Shown here: piece by piece, positions 7,011 to 15,315 of the stretch
How positions within the stretch are numbered: position 1 is the first letter of the stretch
How the letters are laid out: the number at the start of each line of letters is the position of its first letter
From: Bacteroidota bacterium
GTDB lineage: Bacteria > Bacteroidota > Ignavibacteria > Kryptoniales > JAKASW01
DNA: 64,000 nucleotides
Assembly: GCA_021845665.1 (NCBI GenBank)
Contig: JAJZVO010000001.1
Location: 89,392-153,391 of the forward strand
Reading direction: 5' to 3'
Made by a program: the position numbers and the translations under genes
Notes under the pieces: model-generated
What the model saw: the letters and a program-made list of their open reading frames with translations, nothing else
Told to the model about the DNA's origin: nothing
Database searches by the model: none

Positions 7011-9398
7011 TTATTCATATCGCAGCGCTTCCACCGGATTTGCTGTCGCGGCACTGACCGCTCTCACGCCGACCGTTGCCGCGGCTATCAGTATCGCAAT
7101 CCCTCCCGCCAAAAAGAAAATCCAGATGCTCATGTCGGTCCTGTAAGCGAACACCTGGAGCCATCTCTCCATGAAGTAATAGGCCACTGGCCATGCAATC
7201 AAGTTTCCCAGCAGAACAAGGCCTATGAATTCTCTCGCCAGTAGCCCAACAATGCCTGACACGGAAGCACCGAGAACTTTTCTCACGCCGATCTCCTTCG
7301 TGCGCCGCTCCACTGTGTTTGCTGCAAGACCGAAAAGACCGAGGAGGGCTATTACAATGGCCAGCATAGAAAACGCGCCAAAAATCTCACCCAGTCTGAC
7401 ATCGCTGCCGTAAAGCTGGTTGAAGTCACGACTCAGAAACGAATACACGAACGGCCGACTCACTGAAAACTTCCTCCAAGCCTTCGCTATCCCTGATATA
7501 GCACGCCGGACATCCCCCGGTCCCAGCCGCGCAATGATGTATTTCGGCGGCTTGTCGAGAAGCAGGATGACCATCGAGGCTATCTTCCTCCGCAGGGACT
7601 GGAAATTGAAATTCCGGGTGACACCGATTATAGCAACCGGCGACGACTTGAAACCGATATTCAACTCTTTACCGACAGGGTGACGCAGCCCTATTTCCCG
7701 CGCCGCAGTTTCGTTGAGTAATACATCCAGTGTGTCACCCGGCAAATTTGAAGAGAAGTTTCTGCCCGAACGCACCTTGACGCCGAGGGTGGACAGAAAG
7801 TTCCAGCTCACAAAATCATAATCGACACGGAAGACCGAATACTTTCGCGAGTTAGATTCCTGCGGCAAACTTAGGCCGACTGTATCGAAGTTTCCCCCCG
7901 GTATAAATTCGGCTCCGGCGGCTTGAAGAACATCCGGGTCGCTTTCCATTGCCTGGACGAACGGCTTCCAGTGCTCGCCCAATGCCTGCGCGTCCTGAAT
8001 GACCAACACATGCTGCTTGTCAAATCCGAGTTGCTTCTGAACAACGTACATCATTTGTCTGCGGACAACGAGAGCAGCGACAATGAGAACGATTGACACG
8101 GCAAACTGGAAAGTCACGAGTCCGCCGCGAAGCAATCGCCCCTCGTCCGCTTTGGCCATTCTCCCCCGGAGATTCGTGGACACATTGAAAGATGTTATCA
8201 CTAAAGCGGGATAGAATCCTGAAAGCAGGCTCAGCCCCGCGGCCATGATCAAAAGGTCGGGAAGGATGCTTCCCGGACCGCTCAGCACGATCTTCATCGA
8301 AGTCCGAGCCAGACTATTGAACAATGGGAGAAATATCTCCCCAAGCGCGACCGATATGACGATAGCACAAACGACAGATATGACAGCCTCCGACATCAGC
8401 TGCGAGAAGAGTTGCGTGCGGCTCGCCCCACACGTTTTTCTCACGCCGATCTCACGCGCGCGGGAAGCAGCGTGGGCGGTTGCGAGATTCACGTAGTTTA
8501 TCGACGATATCAGGATCAGCAGCAGCCCGACCACGACAAAAATGTAAACATCCGTCTCGCTGCCGTTCGGCTCGATCTCAAACTGATAATGTGAATTAAG
8601 GTGAATCGTAGTGAGAGGCTGCAGCATCAATCCGTAGTGCAGATGGCTGAGACCGACATGCTCTTGAACTACGCGAGGCAGCTCCCCTTCGATCTTCGCG
8701 GTAGAGACGCCTTTCTTCATGAGCACATAAGTGTAGAATGGATTTGGCCACCACGACGTCGAGCGGCTGAACGGAAGCGTGGAGAGCGAGGCGAGAAAAT
8801 CGAAATGGAAGTGAGAATTTGCCGGAACGTCCTCGGTGACCCCGGTAACCGCAAATGTGTATCTATTTCGTCCGAGGAATACCTCCAAAGTCTTCCCGAC
8901 CGGATCTTCGTCGCCGAAATATTTCTCGGCGGAGGAGCGGGTAAGCAGTACGCTGTTCGGATTTCGAAGAGCTGTTGATGGATTCCCTTCGAGCACACGG
9001 ATACTGAAGGCGCTGAAAAAGTTTGAGTCCGCGAAGAAGAAACGTTTCTCCGGGAAGACTTTTCCCTTGTACCCTACTGAGCAGTCCCAGTACGAGCGGG
9101 CTGGAAACAGTCTCGTTGCCTGCTCCACTCCGGGGATTTCACGAGCAAGGGTTCCGGCGACCGGCGCGCCGGTTGTAGGCGTGACAGTCTTCTTGCCATT
9201 GAAGTCCATATACTTGATTACCCGATATATCCTGCCGGCGTGCTTGTTAAACCGATCAAACGACAGCTGGTTTTGAACATATAGCAATACCAGTATCGCG
9301 CAGGCGAGGCTGACGGCAAAGCCGATAATGTTGATGAAGGAATATGTTTTCGATCTTCGAAGGTGTCTGAATGCGATCTTGAAATAATTCTGTAGCAT
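7011..9398 (-). CDS. FtsX/MacB-type ABC permease P9 (last of nine)
   Basis: Membrane subunit of 795 residues without an ATPase domain. The architecture is shared by all nine genes: cytosolic N-terminus, TM1 (about 20-42), periplasmic MacB-type domain, three TMs with a coupling segment (EIGVRK near residue 320), a second TM-periplasmic-domain-three-TM half with a second coupling segment (RTKEIGVRKVLGAS), and a C-terminus ending NPVEALRYE. It is thus a tandem duplication of the four-TM MacB unit. Known MacB proteins pass force from cytosolic ATPases to the periplasm to drive export or lipoprotein work; this subunit would depend on the ATPases at 32-33.6 kb. The upstream frame extension (26 codons) is translated spacer repeat, so the ATG at 9398 was taken. 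Confidence 0.9.
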   Translation of the reverse strand: MLQNYFKIAFRHLRRSKTYSFINIIGFAVSLACAILVLLYVQNQLSFDRFNKHAGRIYRVIKYMDFNGKKTVTPTTGAPVAGTLAREIPGVEQATRLFPARSYWDCSVGYKGKVFPEKRFFFADSNFFSAFSIRVLEGNPSTALRNPNSVLLTRSSAEKYFGDEDPVGKTLEVFLGRNRYTFAVTGVTEDVPANSHFHFDFLASLSTLPFSRSTSWWPNPFYTYVLMKKGVSTAKIEGELPRVVQEHVGLSHLHYGLMLQPLTTIHLNSHYQFEIEPNGSETDVYIFVVVGLLLILISSINYVNLATAHAASRAREIGVRKTCGASRTQLFSQLMSEAVISVVCAIVISVALGEIFLPLFNSLARTSMKIVLSGPGSILPDLLIMAAGLSLLSGFYPALVITSFNVSTNLRGRMAKADEGRLLRGGLVTFQFAVSIVLIVAALVVRRQMMYVVQKQLGFDKQHVLVIQDAQALGEHWKPFVQAMESDPDVLQAAGAEFIPGGNFDTVGLSLPQESNSRKYSVFRVDYDFVSWNFLSTLGVKVRSGRNFSSNLPGDTLDVLLNETAAREIGLRHPVGKELNIGFKSSPVAIIGVTRNFNFQSLRRKIASMVILLLDKPPKYIIARLGPGDVRRAISGIAKAWRKFSVSRPFVYSFLSRDFNQLYGSDVRLGEIFGAFSMLAIVIALLGLFGLAANTVERRTKEIGVRKVLGASVSGIVGLLAREFIGLVLLGNLIAWPVAYYFMERWLQVFAYRTDMSIWIFFLAGGIAILIAAATVGVRAVSAATANPVEALRYE

Positions 9399-9420
9399 CC
9401 TTATTCCATGGTTTCTAAAC

Positions 9421-9510
9421 GCATGGGGCACAGGGCAGAGCGCAAAGACTGTGGCGAACAGCTCGCGTCGCCACATCCATTACTCTCCATGCGCCATGCT
9501 CCTTGCCCGA
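9421..9510. repeat. Heptamer-built palindrome in the P8-P9 spacer
   Basis: Left arm (9421-9448, words CAGGGCA, GAGCGCA, AAG) and right arm (9484-9510, words CATGCGC, CATGCTC, CTTGCCC) are complementary in style and made of degenerate 7-bp words. They lie between the P9 start and the tail copies. Confidence 0.6.
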
Positions 9511-9605
9511 TTATTCATACCTCAGAGACTTGAGCCCGCAAGGCGGGATCTTCGCACTTCGATATTACTCATTTCGTAAAGACTCGATGCCGCCAGGGGC
9601 GGCAT
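9511..9605 (-). repeat. Two permease 3' tails, each followed by a hairpin
   Basis: On the minus strand 9531-9511 reads K-S-L-R-Y-E-stop and 9585-9565 reads E-S-L-R-N-E-stop, 48-54 bp apart and downstream of the true P8 stop (9613). Hairpins separate them: CCCGC-AAG-GCGGG (9535-9547) and the perfect ATGCCGCC-AGG-GGCGGCAT (9587-9605). The unit is therefore tail plus hairpin, about 50 bp. Confidence 0.8.
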
Positions 9606-9612
9606 TTCGGCG

Positions 9613-11964
9613 CTACTCGTAGCGTAGCGCCTCAACCGGATTCGTCATGGCTGCCTTGACTGCCTGATAGCCCGTCGTAACAGCTGCTATGGCCAAAGCG
9701 ACCACCGCAGCCAAAACAAAGACCAGGAGATTCATGTTGATCCTGTAAGCAAAAGTCTGGAGCCATCTCTGCATGAAGTAGTATGCGACAGGCCAGGCTA
9801 TAATGTTGCCTATCAGCACGAGTGCGATCAACTCCCTCGAGAGGAGAAGAACTACTCCCGGTACCGAAGCACCGAGGACTTTCCGGATGCCGACTTCCTT
9901 CGTCCTCGCTTCGGCGGCGAACGAAGCAAGCCCGAAGAGCCCGAAACATGCGATGATCACGGCCAGCAGCGAGAACGCGCCGATAATCTTCCCAAACCTC
10001 TGTTCGGAAGCATACATTCGCTCGAAGGTCTTGTCCACAAAATGATAATTGAAGATAAAACCCGGATCTATGCTCTTGCAGGTTTTGTCGATGAAATCCA
10101 ACGTGGCTGGCAAGTTTTCGTCTCTCACCTTCACACACATGATTGTGTTCAGCGGGCTGTAGAATATTGCCAGCGGACCGATCCTGCTGTGCAGGTTCAC
10201 GAAGTTGAAATCGCCTACCACGCCGATGACTCTGTACGGACGACCATATCTAAGTTCCATTCCGACAGGCGATTTCTTCCCGATCAGCTTCGCGAAACTT
10301 TCGTTGATGACGACCGAACTGGAATCATCGGCAGGGTGCTCCCGTGAGAAGAATCGCCCTTCTTTGAGCGAGATGCCGAAGGTCTTGAGGTAGCCATAAT
10401 CGCACCGCTCGTCAGACACGAGGGCGTTTTGATTTGCGGGCATACCTTCCCAGCTCCATCCCCCGCCGTTTTCGTAGATCGAAATAGGAAGATTCGACAC
10501 CGACGTTACGCCCAATACGTTCGGATTCTCCTTCAACTGCTCCTCAAGACGCGCGGTCTCTTTGCTGAGCACGTCGCTTGGCTGAAAATAAACGACGTTG
10601 TTCAATCCGAGACCCAAGTTCCTCGTCTGGATATATTTCATCTGGAGGTAGACGATGGACGTGCCGATGATCAGCGCAATGGAGATAGCAAACTGGACCA
10701 CCACCAAAACTCTACGAAGAGAGAATCGTCCAGGTATATCGGAGCCCGCTTTCTTCAGCATCGATGCCGGTTTGAGAGAAGAGAGGAAAATTGAAGGATA
10801 TATACCTGCAAGAAGGCCTGTCACTACGGTGACCAGCAGGATTGACAAGATCGATGCAAGGCTCATCTGGGAGAGAGCCAGGGACCTGCCGGTTATTTCG
10901 TTGAAAGACGGTAAGAATATCTCGACCAGGAACAGCGCAACCACGAGGGAGATAAGCGTCACGAAAATCGACTCACCGAAAAACTGTCTCGCAATCTGGA
11001 GACGCGTCGCTCCGACAACCTTCTTAATCCCAACCTCGGTCGCTCTCCGCGCGGAGCGAGCCGTAGCCAGGTTCATGAAATTGATGCAGGCAATTATCAG
11101 AATGAAAAGCGCGACGATCGAGAAAAGTATAACGTCTTCGATCTTCCCGCCTTTCTCGGTCAGGTTGTGAAGATGATAATCCTTGAATGGGAATAGAAAG
11201 AGCTTCCCTGCGGTAGGGTCATTCCCGGCTTTGCGTATCAGGTCTGATATTTCGTGCGTAAGCTTGGGAGCATATTTCGCAGACCTGAGGAGGAGGTATG
11301 TCGAGATCATATTGCTGTTCCACGAATCGAACGCATCCCCGAATCCGAAAGTCTTCAACAAGTCCGTCGGAACGAGCCCGTCAAACTGCAAGTCGGAGTT
11401 CTTCGGCACGTTGTCAATAACTCCCGTTACTTTCAGATCGACCTTCTCATTCCATCTGAGTTCTCTACCGAGCGCGTCTTCGTCGCCGAACAACATCCTG
11501 GCCGCGCTCTCCGTAAGAACAATCGAATTCGGATCCGTAAGGGCAGTTACAGGATCGCCCTCGATGAAATGGAAGGTAAAGATTCTGAAGAAAGAAGAAT
11601 CGGCGAAGTTTATGCGCTCATTGAATGATCTCTGACCTCGCGTAACGAGAGTTTTACCGAAGAAGTATTCGTACCTCGTCGCATATTGAATCTCCGGATA
11701 ATCCAGTTTCAGAGTTTGGGCGAGCGGCATAGGAGTTGGTTCGACGGTGAAATCGCCGATCGTCTGATAATGTTGCGTCTGTGCGACCAGGAAGATGCGG
11801 TCGAGATTCTTGTTGAAACTGTTGTAACTCAGCTCGTTCGACACCCACAGCAGGATAAGGACGCACGCCGCCATGCCTATCGCCAGCCCGGCGATGTTCA
11901 GGAACGAATAGAGTTTATTCCGCAGGATATTACGGAAGGCGATCTTGATGTAGTTCTTTAACAT
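9613..11964 (-). CDS. FtsX/MacB-type ABC permease P8
   Basis: 783 residues with the double MacB-type layout described for P9. N-terminus MLKNYIKIAFRNILRNKLYSF leads into TM1 (LNIAGLAIGMAACVLILLW). Coupling segments are RRATEVGIKKVVGATRLQ and ARTKEVGIRKVLGASVPG; it ends NPVEALRYE. The start is GTG-ATG with GGGAGTGAG in front, the spacing favouring the ATG. This sequence just before the start (GGGAGTRAGTG) is shared with P5 and nearly with P4 and P6, a sign that spacers and starts were duplicated together. Its substrate is unknown. Confidence 0.9.
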   Translation of the reverse strand: MLKNYIKIAFRNILRNKLYSFLNIAGLAIGMAACVLILLWVSNELSYNSFNKNLDRIFLVAQTQHYQTIGDFTVEPTPMPLAQTLKLDYPEIQYATRYEYFFGKTLVTRGQRSFNERINFADSSFFRIFTFHFIEGDPVTALTDPNSIVLTESAARMLFGDEDALGRELRWNEKVDLKVTGVIDNVPKNSDLQFDGLVPTDLLKTFGFGDAFDSWNSNMISTYLLLRSAKYAPKLTHEISDLIRKAGNDPTAGKLFLFPFKDYHLHNLTEKGGKIEDVILFSIVALFILIIACINFMNLATARSARRATEVGIKKVVGATRLQIARQFFGESIFVTLISLVVALFLVEIFLPSFNEITGRSLALSQMSLASILSILLVTVVTGLLAGIYPSIFLSSLKPASMLKKAGSDIPGRFSLRRVLVVVQFAISIALIIGTSIVYLQMKYIQTRNLGLGLNNVVYFQPSDVLSKETARLEEQLKENPNVLGVTSVSNLPISIYENGGGWSWEGMPANQNALVSDERCDYGYLKTFGISLKEGRFFSREHPADDSSSVVINESFAKLIGKKSPVGMELRYGRPYRVIGVVGDFNFVNLHSRIGPLAIFYSPLNTIMCVKVRDENLPATLDFIDKTCKSIDPGFIFNYHFVDKTFERMYASEQRFGKIIGAFSLLAVIIACFGLFGLASFAAEARTKEVGIRKVLGASVPGVVLLLSRELIALVLIGNIIAWPVAYYFMQRWLQTFAYRINMNLLVFVLAAVVALAIAAVTTGYQAVKAAMTNPVEALRYE

Positions 11965-11986
11965 CACTCACTCCCAGGTTTTAAGC

Positions 11987-12070
11987 CGCATAGAGCATAG
12001 GGCATAGCGCAACGCGCAGGGTGCACCCCTGCCGTTGCACTCCACCTCTTGCGCTCTGCGCTTTGCTTCA
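11987..12070. repeat. Heptamer-built palindrome in the P7-P8 spacer
   Basis: CATAGAG, CATAGGG, CATAGCG and CAACGCG words on the left face TTGCGCT, CTGCGCT and TTGCTTC words on the right. This is the same element type as at 9421-9510 and 17806-17867. Confidence 0.6.
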
Positions 12071-12158
12071 TCACACATACCTCATCGACTTGATCCCGCA
12101 AGTCGGCATCTGGGCATTTCTATTCATACCTTAAGGACTCGAGCCGATTTGCCGTCAC
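12071..12158 (-). repeat. Two permease 3' tails, one 12 codons long
   Basis: Minus-strand reading: 12158-12120 gives V-T-A-N-R-L-E-S-L-R-Y-E-stop, clearly the end of a permease (genuine genes have A-T-A-N-P-V-E-A-L-R-Y-E). 12091-12071 gives K-S-M-R-Y-V-stop. The longer tail shows that these are coding relics and not just a short sequence motif. Confidence 0.8.
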
Positions 12159-12241
12159 CAATCGAGGATACACATCGTCGGTGAATTTCGCATTGCATCT
12201 AAAACACTTCTCGATGATAGTTCACGTGGAGTTATATCCAT

Positions 12242-12346
12242 GATAAAGAAGAAAAACACGATCTCGCAGGAGCAAAGGCTGCAAAAGGCAAAGATGTTTC
12301 TCTGGCGGATTATCTGAGAACACGTGCCGTACTAGATAATCCTTAA
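12242..12346 (+). pseudogene. Remnant of the small antitoxin-like gene
   Basis: This frame reads D-K-E-E-K-H-D-L-A-G-A-K-A-A-K-G-K-D-V-S and then LADYLRTRAVLDNP-stop. It matches the C-terminal half of the 71-residue gene at 23545-23760 (EDKYDLEEAKAAKGKDIS, ADYLKKRAIRNNH). Stop codons precede it and the N-terminal half is gone. It lies in the P7-P8 spacer in the same relative orientation as the intact gene. Confidence 0.75.
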
Positions 12347-12477
12347 ACCTTCTGCACTCCATGGAATCAAGGATAGAAAGGATGTTTACAGATAATCTGC
12401 CGGCCGAATAGTTTCCTTGCATCAACACGAAGGCGTGCTTCGTGTCTCTTGTTCTCTCCTGATTTCTCCTGCGTGCT

Positions 12478-12501
12478 TTATTCATAGCGAAGCGCCTTTA
12501 T
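12478..12501 (-). repeat. Permease 3' tail (IKALRYE-stop)
   Basis: Minus strand reads I-K-A-L-R-Y-E-TAA just downstream of the true end of P7 at 12524. It is the third tail copy in this spacer. Confidence 0.75.
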
Positions 12502-12523
12502 CCTCCAAAGCGGGAGTTCGAGT

Positions 12524-14890
12524 TTACTCATATCGCAAAGTCTCAGCTGGATTTACGGCGGACGCCCGTAGTGTTTTGAGAAATACCGTCAGGGTAGCGG
12601 CTACAAAAACGACGGCAGCTGCCGCTAGAAACGGCCAAACGCTTAACTCTATCTTGAAGGCAAAATTTTCCAGCCAGCCCATCATGAAATAATATGCAGC
12701 AAGGCAGCCGATAACTGCGCCGGTCGTGACAAGCATTATAAAATCTCTTGTGAGCAGGCTTATGATATTGACTTCACTTGCGCCCAATACCTTCCGGACA
12801 CCGATCTCCTTAGACCGTTTCTGCACACCATAACTTGCCAGGCCGAACAAGCCAAGCATGCTTATCAAAACCGACAATCCCGCTCCCACGTCGAACATAG
12901 ATTTCATTATCGAATCCGACTTGTAGGCTTCCTCAAACGTCCTATCCTGGAATCTCCAATCGAGAGGATATTCCGGCAGTGTCTTCTTCCACGCGGCTTC
13001 GATCATCGCAATAGTGTTTCCCATGTTGGCACGGTCTATTCTCACCACCATGAATCTTGTGGCTTCTGGATGAAGGAACACGACGAGCGGCTCGACCGGA
13101 TAAAGCAGCGGCCGATAGTTGAAGTTCTTCATTACCCCTACCACCCGTGCTTTATCATACACATTGCCGATCTGGAGAGTCTTGTCAATGAGCCCCATTG
13201 CACGGAGTTTTTCTGCCGCACTTTCATTGACGAGTATCGAACTCGTCGTATCAGAAGGAATATCCTTCGAGAAATGCCTGCCGGACACAATCTTTATGCC
13301 CATCGTCTTCAAGAACACGTAGTCCACGGCGAGATATCGAGTCTGGAACAATGGCTGTCCATGATACCACACGTTGCTTATGAAGTTCGTGTTTCCAATC
13401 TGTCCGGATGCTCCCGATGCATCCTTGACGCCCGGGATTCCCGTGAGAACCTGTTTCATCACCGCATATTTTTCCATCAATCCTTTCTGGCGCAGCGGGA
13501 TTACCATGACCCGCTCCTTATCGAAGCCAAGGTCCTTGTTGCGTAGATAATGGAGCTGTTCTCCCGTAACGATTGTCGAGGCGATGATGGCTACCGCTAT
13601 CCCGAACTGGAGCACTATCAACGCTTTCCTCAGCGGTACTCCAGTGGATTTGAGGAATTGTTTCTTCTGGAAAATTGAGGTGGGCTTGAATGCAGAGAGG
13701 AACAAGGCGGGATAAGCTGCTGTTGCGATGCCCACACAGCACAGCAACACGACGGCGGTTACAACGTCGAAAATGCCGAACGAAATTGATTGGCCCGTCA
13801 GATCGTTAAAATATGGGAGAGTGAGCTCTACAAGTGAGACCGAAACCGCAGATGCTATCAGTGATAGCACGAGCCCTTCTGAAATAAGCTGCGTTACTAT
13901 TTCCCTTCTGACGGCTCCGACAACCTTGCGAACCCCGACTTCTTTGGTCCGATCTGAAAATCCAACTGTGGTAATAGAGATGAAGTTGATAATTGAGACG
14001 AGAAGGATAAACAGACCGATAGCACCGAATATGTAGACAGTCTCCATGCTTCCGTTGGGTTCGATCTCTCCGATCAGATGCGAATGCAGATGGATGGCCG
14101 TCAACTTCTGAAGGCCGTAGGACCACTTCTGCTCTTCTCCCCATTTCCCAAGGTATTGTCTCGTAATAAGAGGAAGTTCGCTTTTCACGCTTGCTATATT
14201 CGAGTTCCGACGCAGCATGAAATATGTATAGAGACCGACCGATTGCCACATCTTCAAATAAGGATTGATCTGTTGCACGGTTGAGTAAGAAGCAAGGCAC
14301 ACCGGATGGAACTGCGAATTCCGGGGGAAATCCTGAATGACGCCGGTTACGAGAAAGTCATGGTTCAAATCAAAGGTCTTGATATTAACGAACTTTCCAA
14401 CCGCATCTTCGCCCCCAAACAGGCAGAGTGCAAGTGATCGAGTGAGGACAATCGAGTACGGGGCAGTGAGTATCCTCTTCGGATTCCCTTCCAGCATTTT
14501 GACAGTGAAGATTTTAAAGAATTCTGGATCGGTGTAGAAGAAGTCGGAAATATTGAACAGCTTGTCCCCATGTTTCACAGCCACATCGTTAGCGGGCATA
14601 CTCAGGCGGGTTGCGGACTCTACCTGTGGCAGGTGTGAAAGTGCGTCTGCAAGCGGACCTGGCGTCCAGGGCATCGTGTAGTCGGCGCTTCCATATACCC
14701 AGTGTGACGTGACCCTGTAAATCCTCTCGGCGTTTACATTGTACCTGTCGTAGCTGAATTGGTTCAGAATCCAAAGCACAATCAGGATTGCCGCGGCGAA
14801 TCCCAATGCAAGGCCTGAGACATTAATTATCGAGTAGAGCTTCGTCCTTCGAATGTTGCGAACTGCGGATTTGAGATAACTAGTTAGCAT
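12524..14890 (-). CDS. FtsX/MacB-type ABC permease P7
   Basis: 788 residues, double MacB-type layout. N-terminus MLTSYLKSAVRNIRRTKLYS, TM1 in INVSGLALGFAAAILIVLWIL. Coupling segments are DRTKEVGVRKVVGAVRRE and KRSKEIGVRKVLGASEVN; the end is NPAETLRYE, differing slightly from its sisters. The frame opens 27 codons earlier, but GAGGT six bases before the ATG at 14890 and alignment with the other permeases set this start. It is one of the more divergent members in its periplasmic parts. Confidence 0.9.
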   Translation of the reverse strand: MLTSYLKSAVRNIRRTKLYSIINVSGLALGFAAAILIVLWILNQFSYDRYNVNAERIYRVTSHWVYGSADYTMPWTPGPLADALSHLPQVESATRLSMPANDVAVKHGDKLFNISDFFYTDPEFFKIFTVKMLEGNPKRILTAPYSIVLTRSLALCLFGGEDAVGKFVNIKTFDLNHDFLVTGVIQDFPRNSQFHPVCLASYSTVQQINPYLKMWQSVGLYTYFMLRRNSNIASVKSELPLITRQYLGKWGEEQKWSYGLQKLTAIHLHSHLIGEIEPNGSMETVYIFGAIGLFILLVSIINFISITTVGFSDRTKEVGVRKVVGAVRREIVTQLISEGLVLSLIASAVSVSLVELTLPYFNDLTGQSISFGIFDVVTAVVLLCCVGIATAAYPALFLSAFKPTSIFQKKQFLKSTGVPLRKALIVLQFGIAVAIIASTIVTGEQLHYLRNKDLGFDKERVMVIPLRQKGLMEKYAVMKQVLTGIPGVKDASGASGQIGNTNFISNVWYHGQPLFQTRYLAVDYVFLKTMGIKIVSGRHFSKDIPSDTTSSILVNESAAEKLRAMGLIDKTLQIGNVYDKARVVGVMKNFNYRPLLYPVEPLVVFLHPEATRFMVVRIDRANMGNTIAMIEAAWKKTLPEYPLDWRFQDRTFEEAYKSDSIMKSMFDVGAGLSVLISMLGLFGLASYGVQKRSKEIGVRKVLGASEVNIISLLTRDFIMLVTTGAVIGCLAAYYFMMGWLENFAFKIELSVWPFLAAAAVVFVAATLTVFLKTLRASAVNPAETLRYE

Positions 14891-15055
14891 GTCGATACCT
14901 CGATCTATTGAGGATACGACACCCGCGAATCTGAATTGTGTCATTACAATTTTCCTTCGACAGAAAGTCACGTTTTGCCATCTTCTCTTCCGGTTTCACA
15001 CTCTTGATTTCTCCTGTCCCGACATGTAAGTTTTGCAAAAGAGCCAGAGGCAGCA

Positions 15056-15151
15056 ATGACAGGGCACTATGCTGCGAAGTACACAAAGGTCGAATCTGGT
15101 TACATGGGCCAACTTCTCGAGTGGCCGGAGGTCGTAACTGAGGGCAAGGGC
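15056..15151 (+). pseudogene. Truncated hicB remnant
   Basis: The first 32 codons (MTGHYAAKYTKVESGYMGQL then LEWPEVVTEGKG) match HicB at 23848-24078 nearly residue for residue. Homology then stops and the frame continues in spacer repeat. The DNA before the start (AGAGCCAGAGGCAGCA) is identical to that before the intact gene, and similarity reaches back to about 15000. No hicA follows. Confidence 0.8.
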
Positions 15152-15269
15152 ATATCCCGTAGCGCTCATGCAGTCCGCGCCCCGTTCTATTTGCGACAAA
15201 TGGTAGCCAACCCAGTTTGCCCCGTGCTCCATTCGCGTTGCACTCTGCCGCATGCTACATACCCCCTTC

Positions 15270-15308
15270 TTATTCATACCTCATCGACTCGATCCCGCAA
15301 GGTGGGAT
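15270..15308 (-). repeat. Permease 3' tail (ESMRYE-stop) plus hairpin
   Basis: Minus strand 15290-15270 reads E-S-M-R-Y-E-TAA. The hairpin ATCCCGC-AAG-GTGGGAT separates it from the true P6 stop at 15316. The rest of the spacer 14891-15315 holds the hicB remnant and degraded heptamer repeats. Confidence 0.75.
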
Positions 15309-15315
15309 GTCTGCA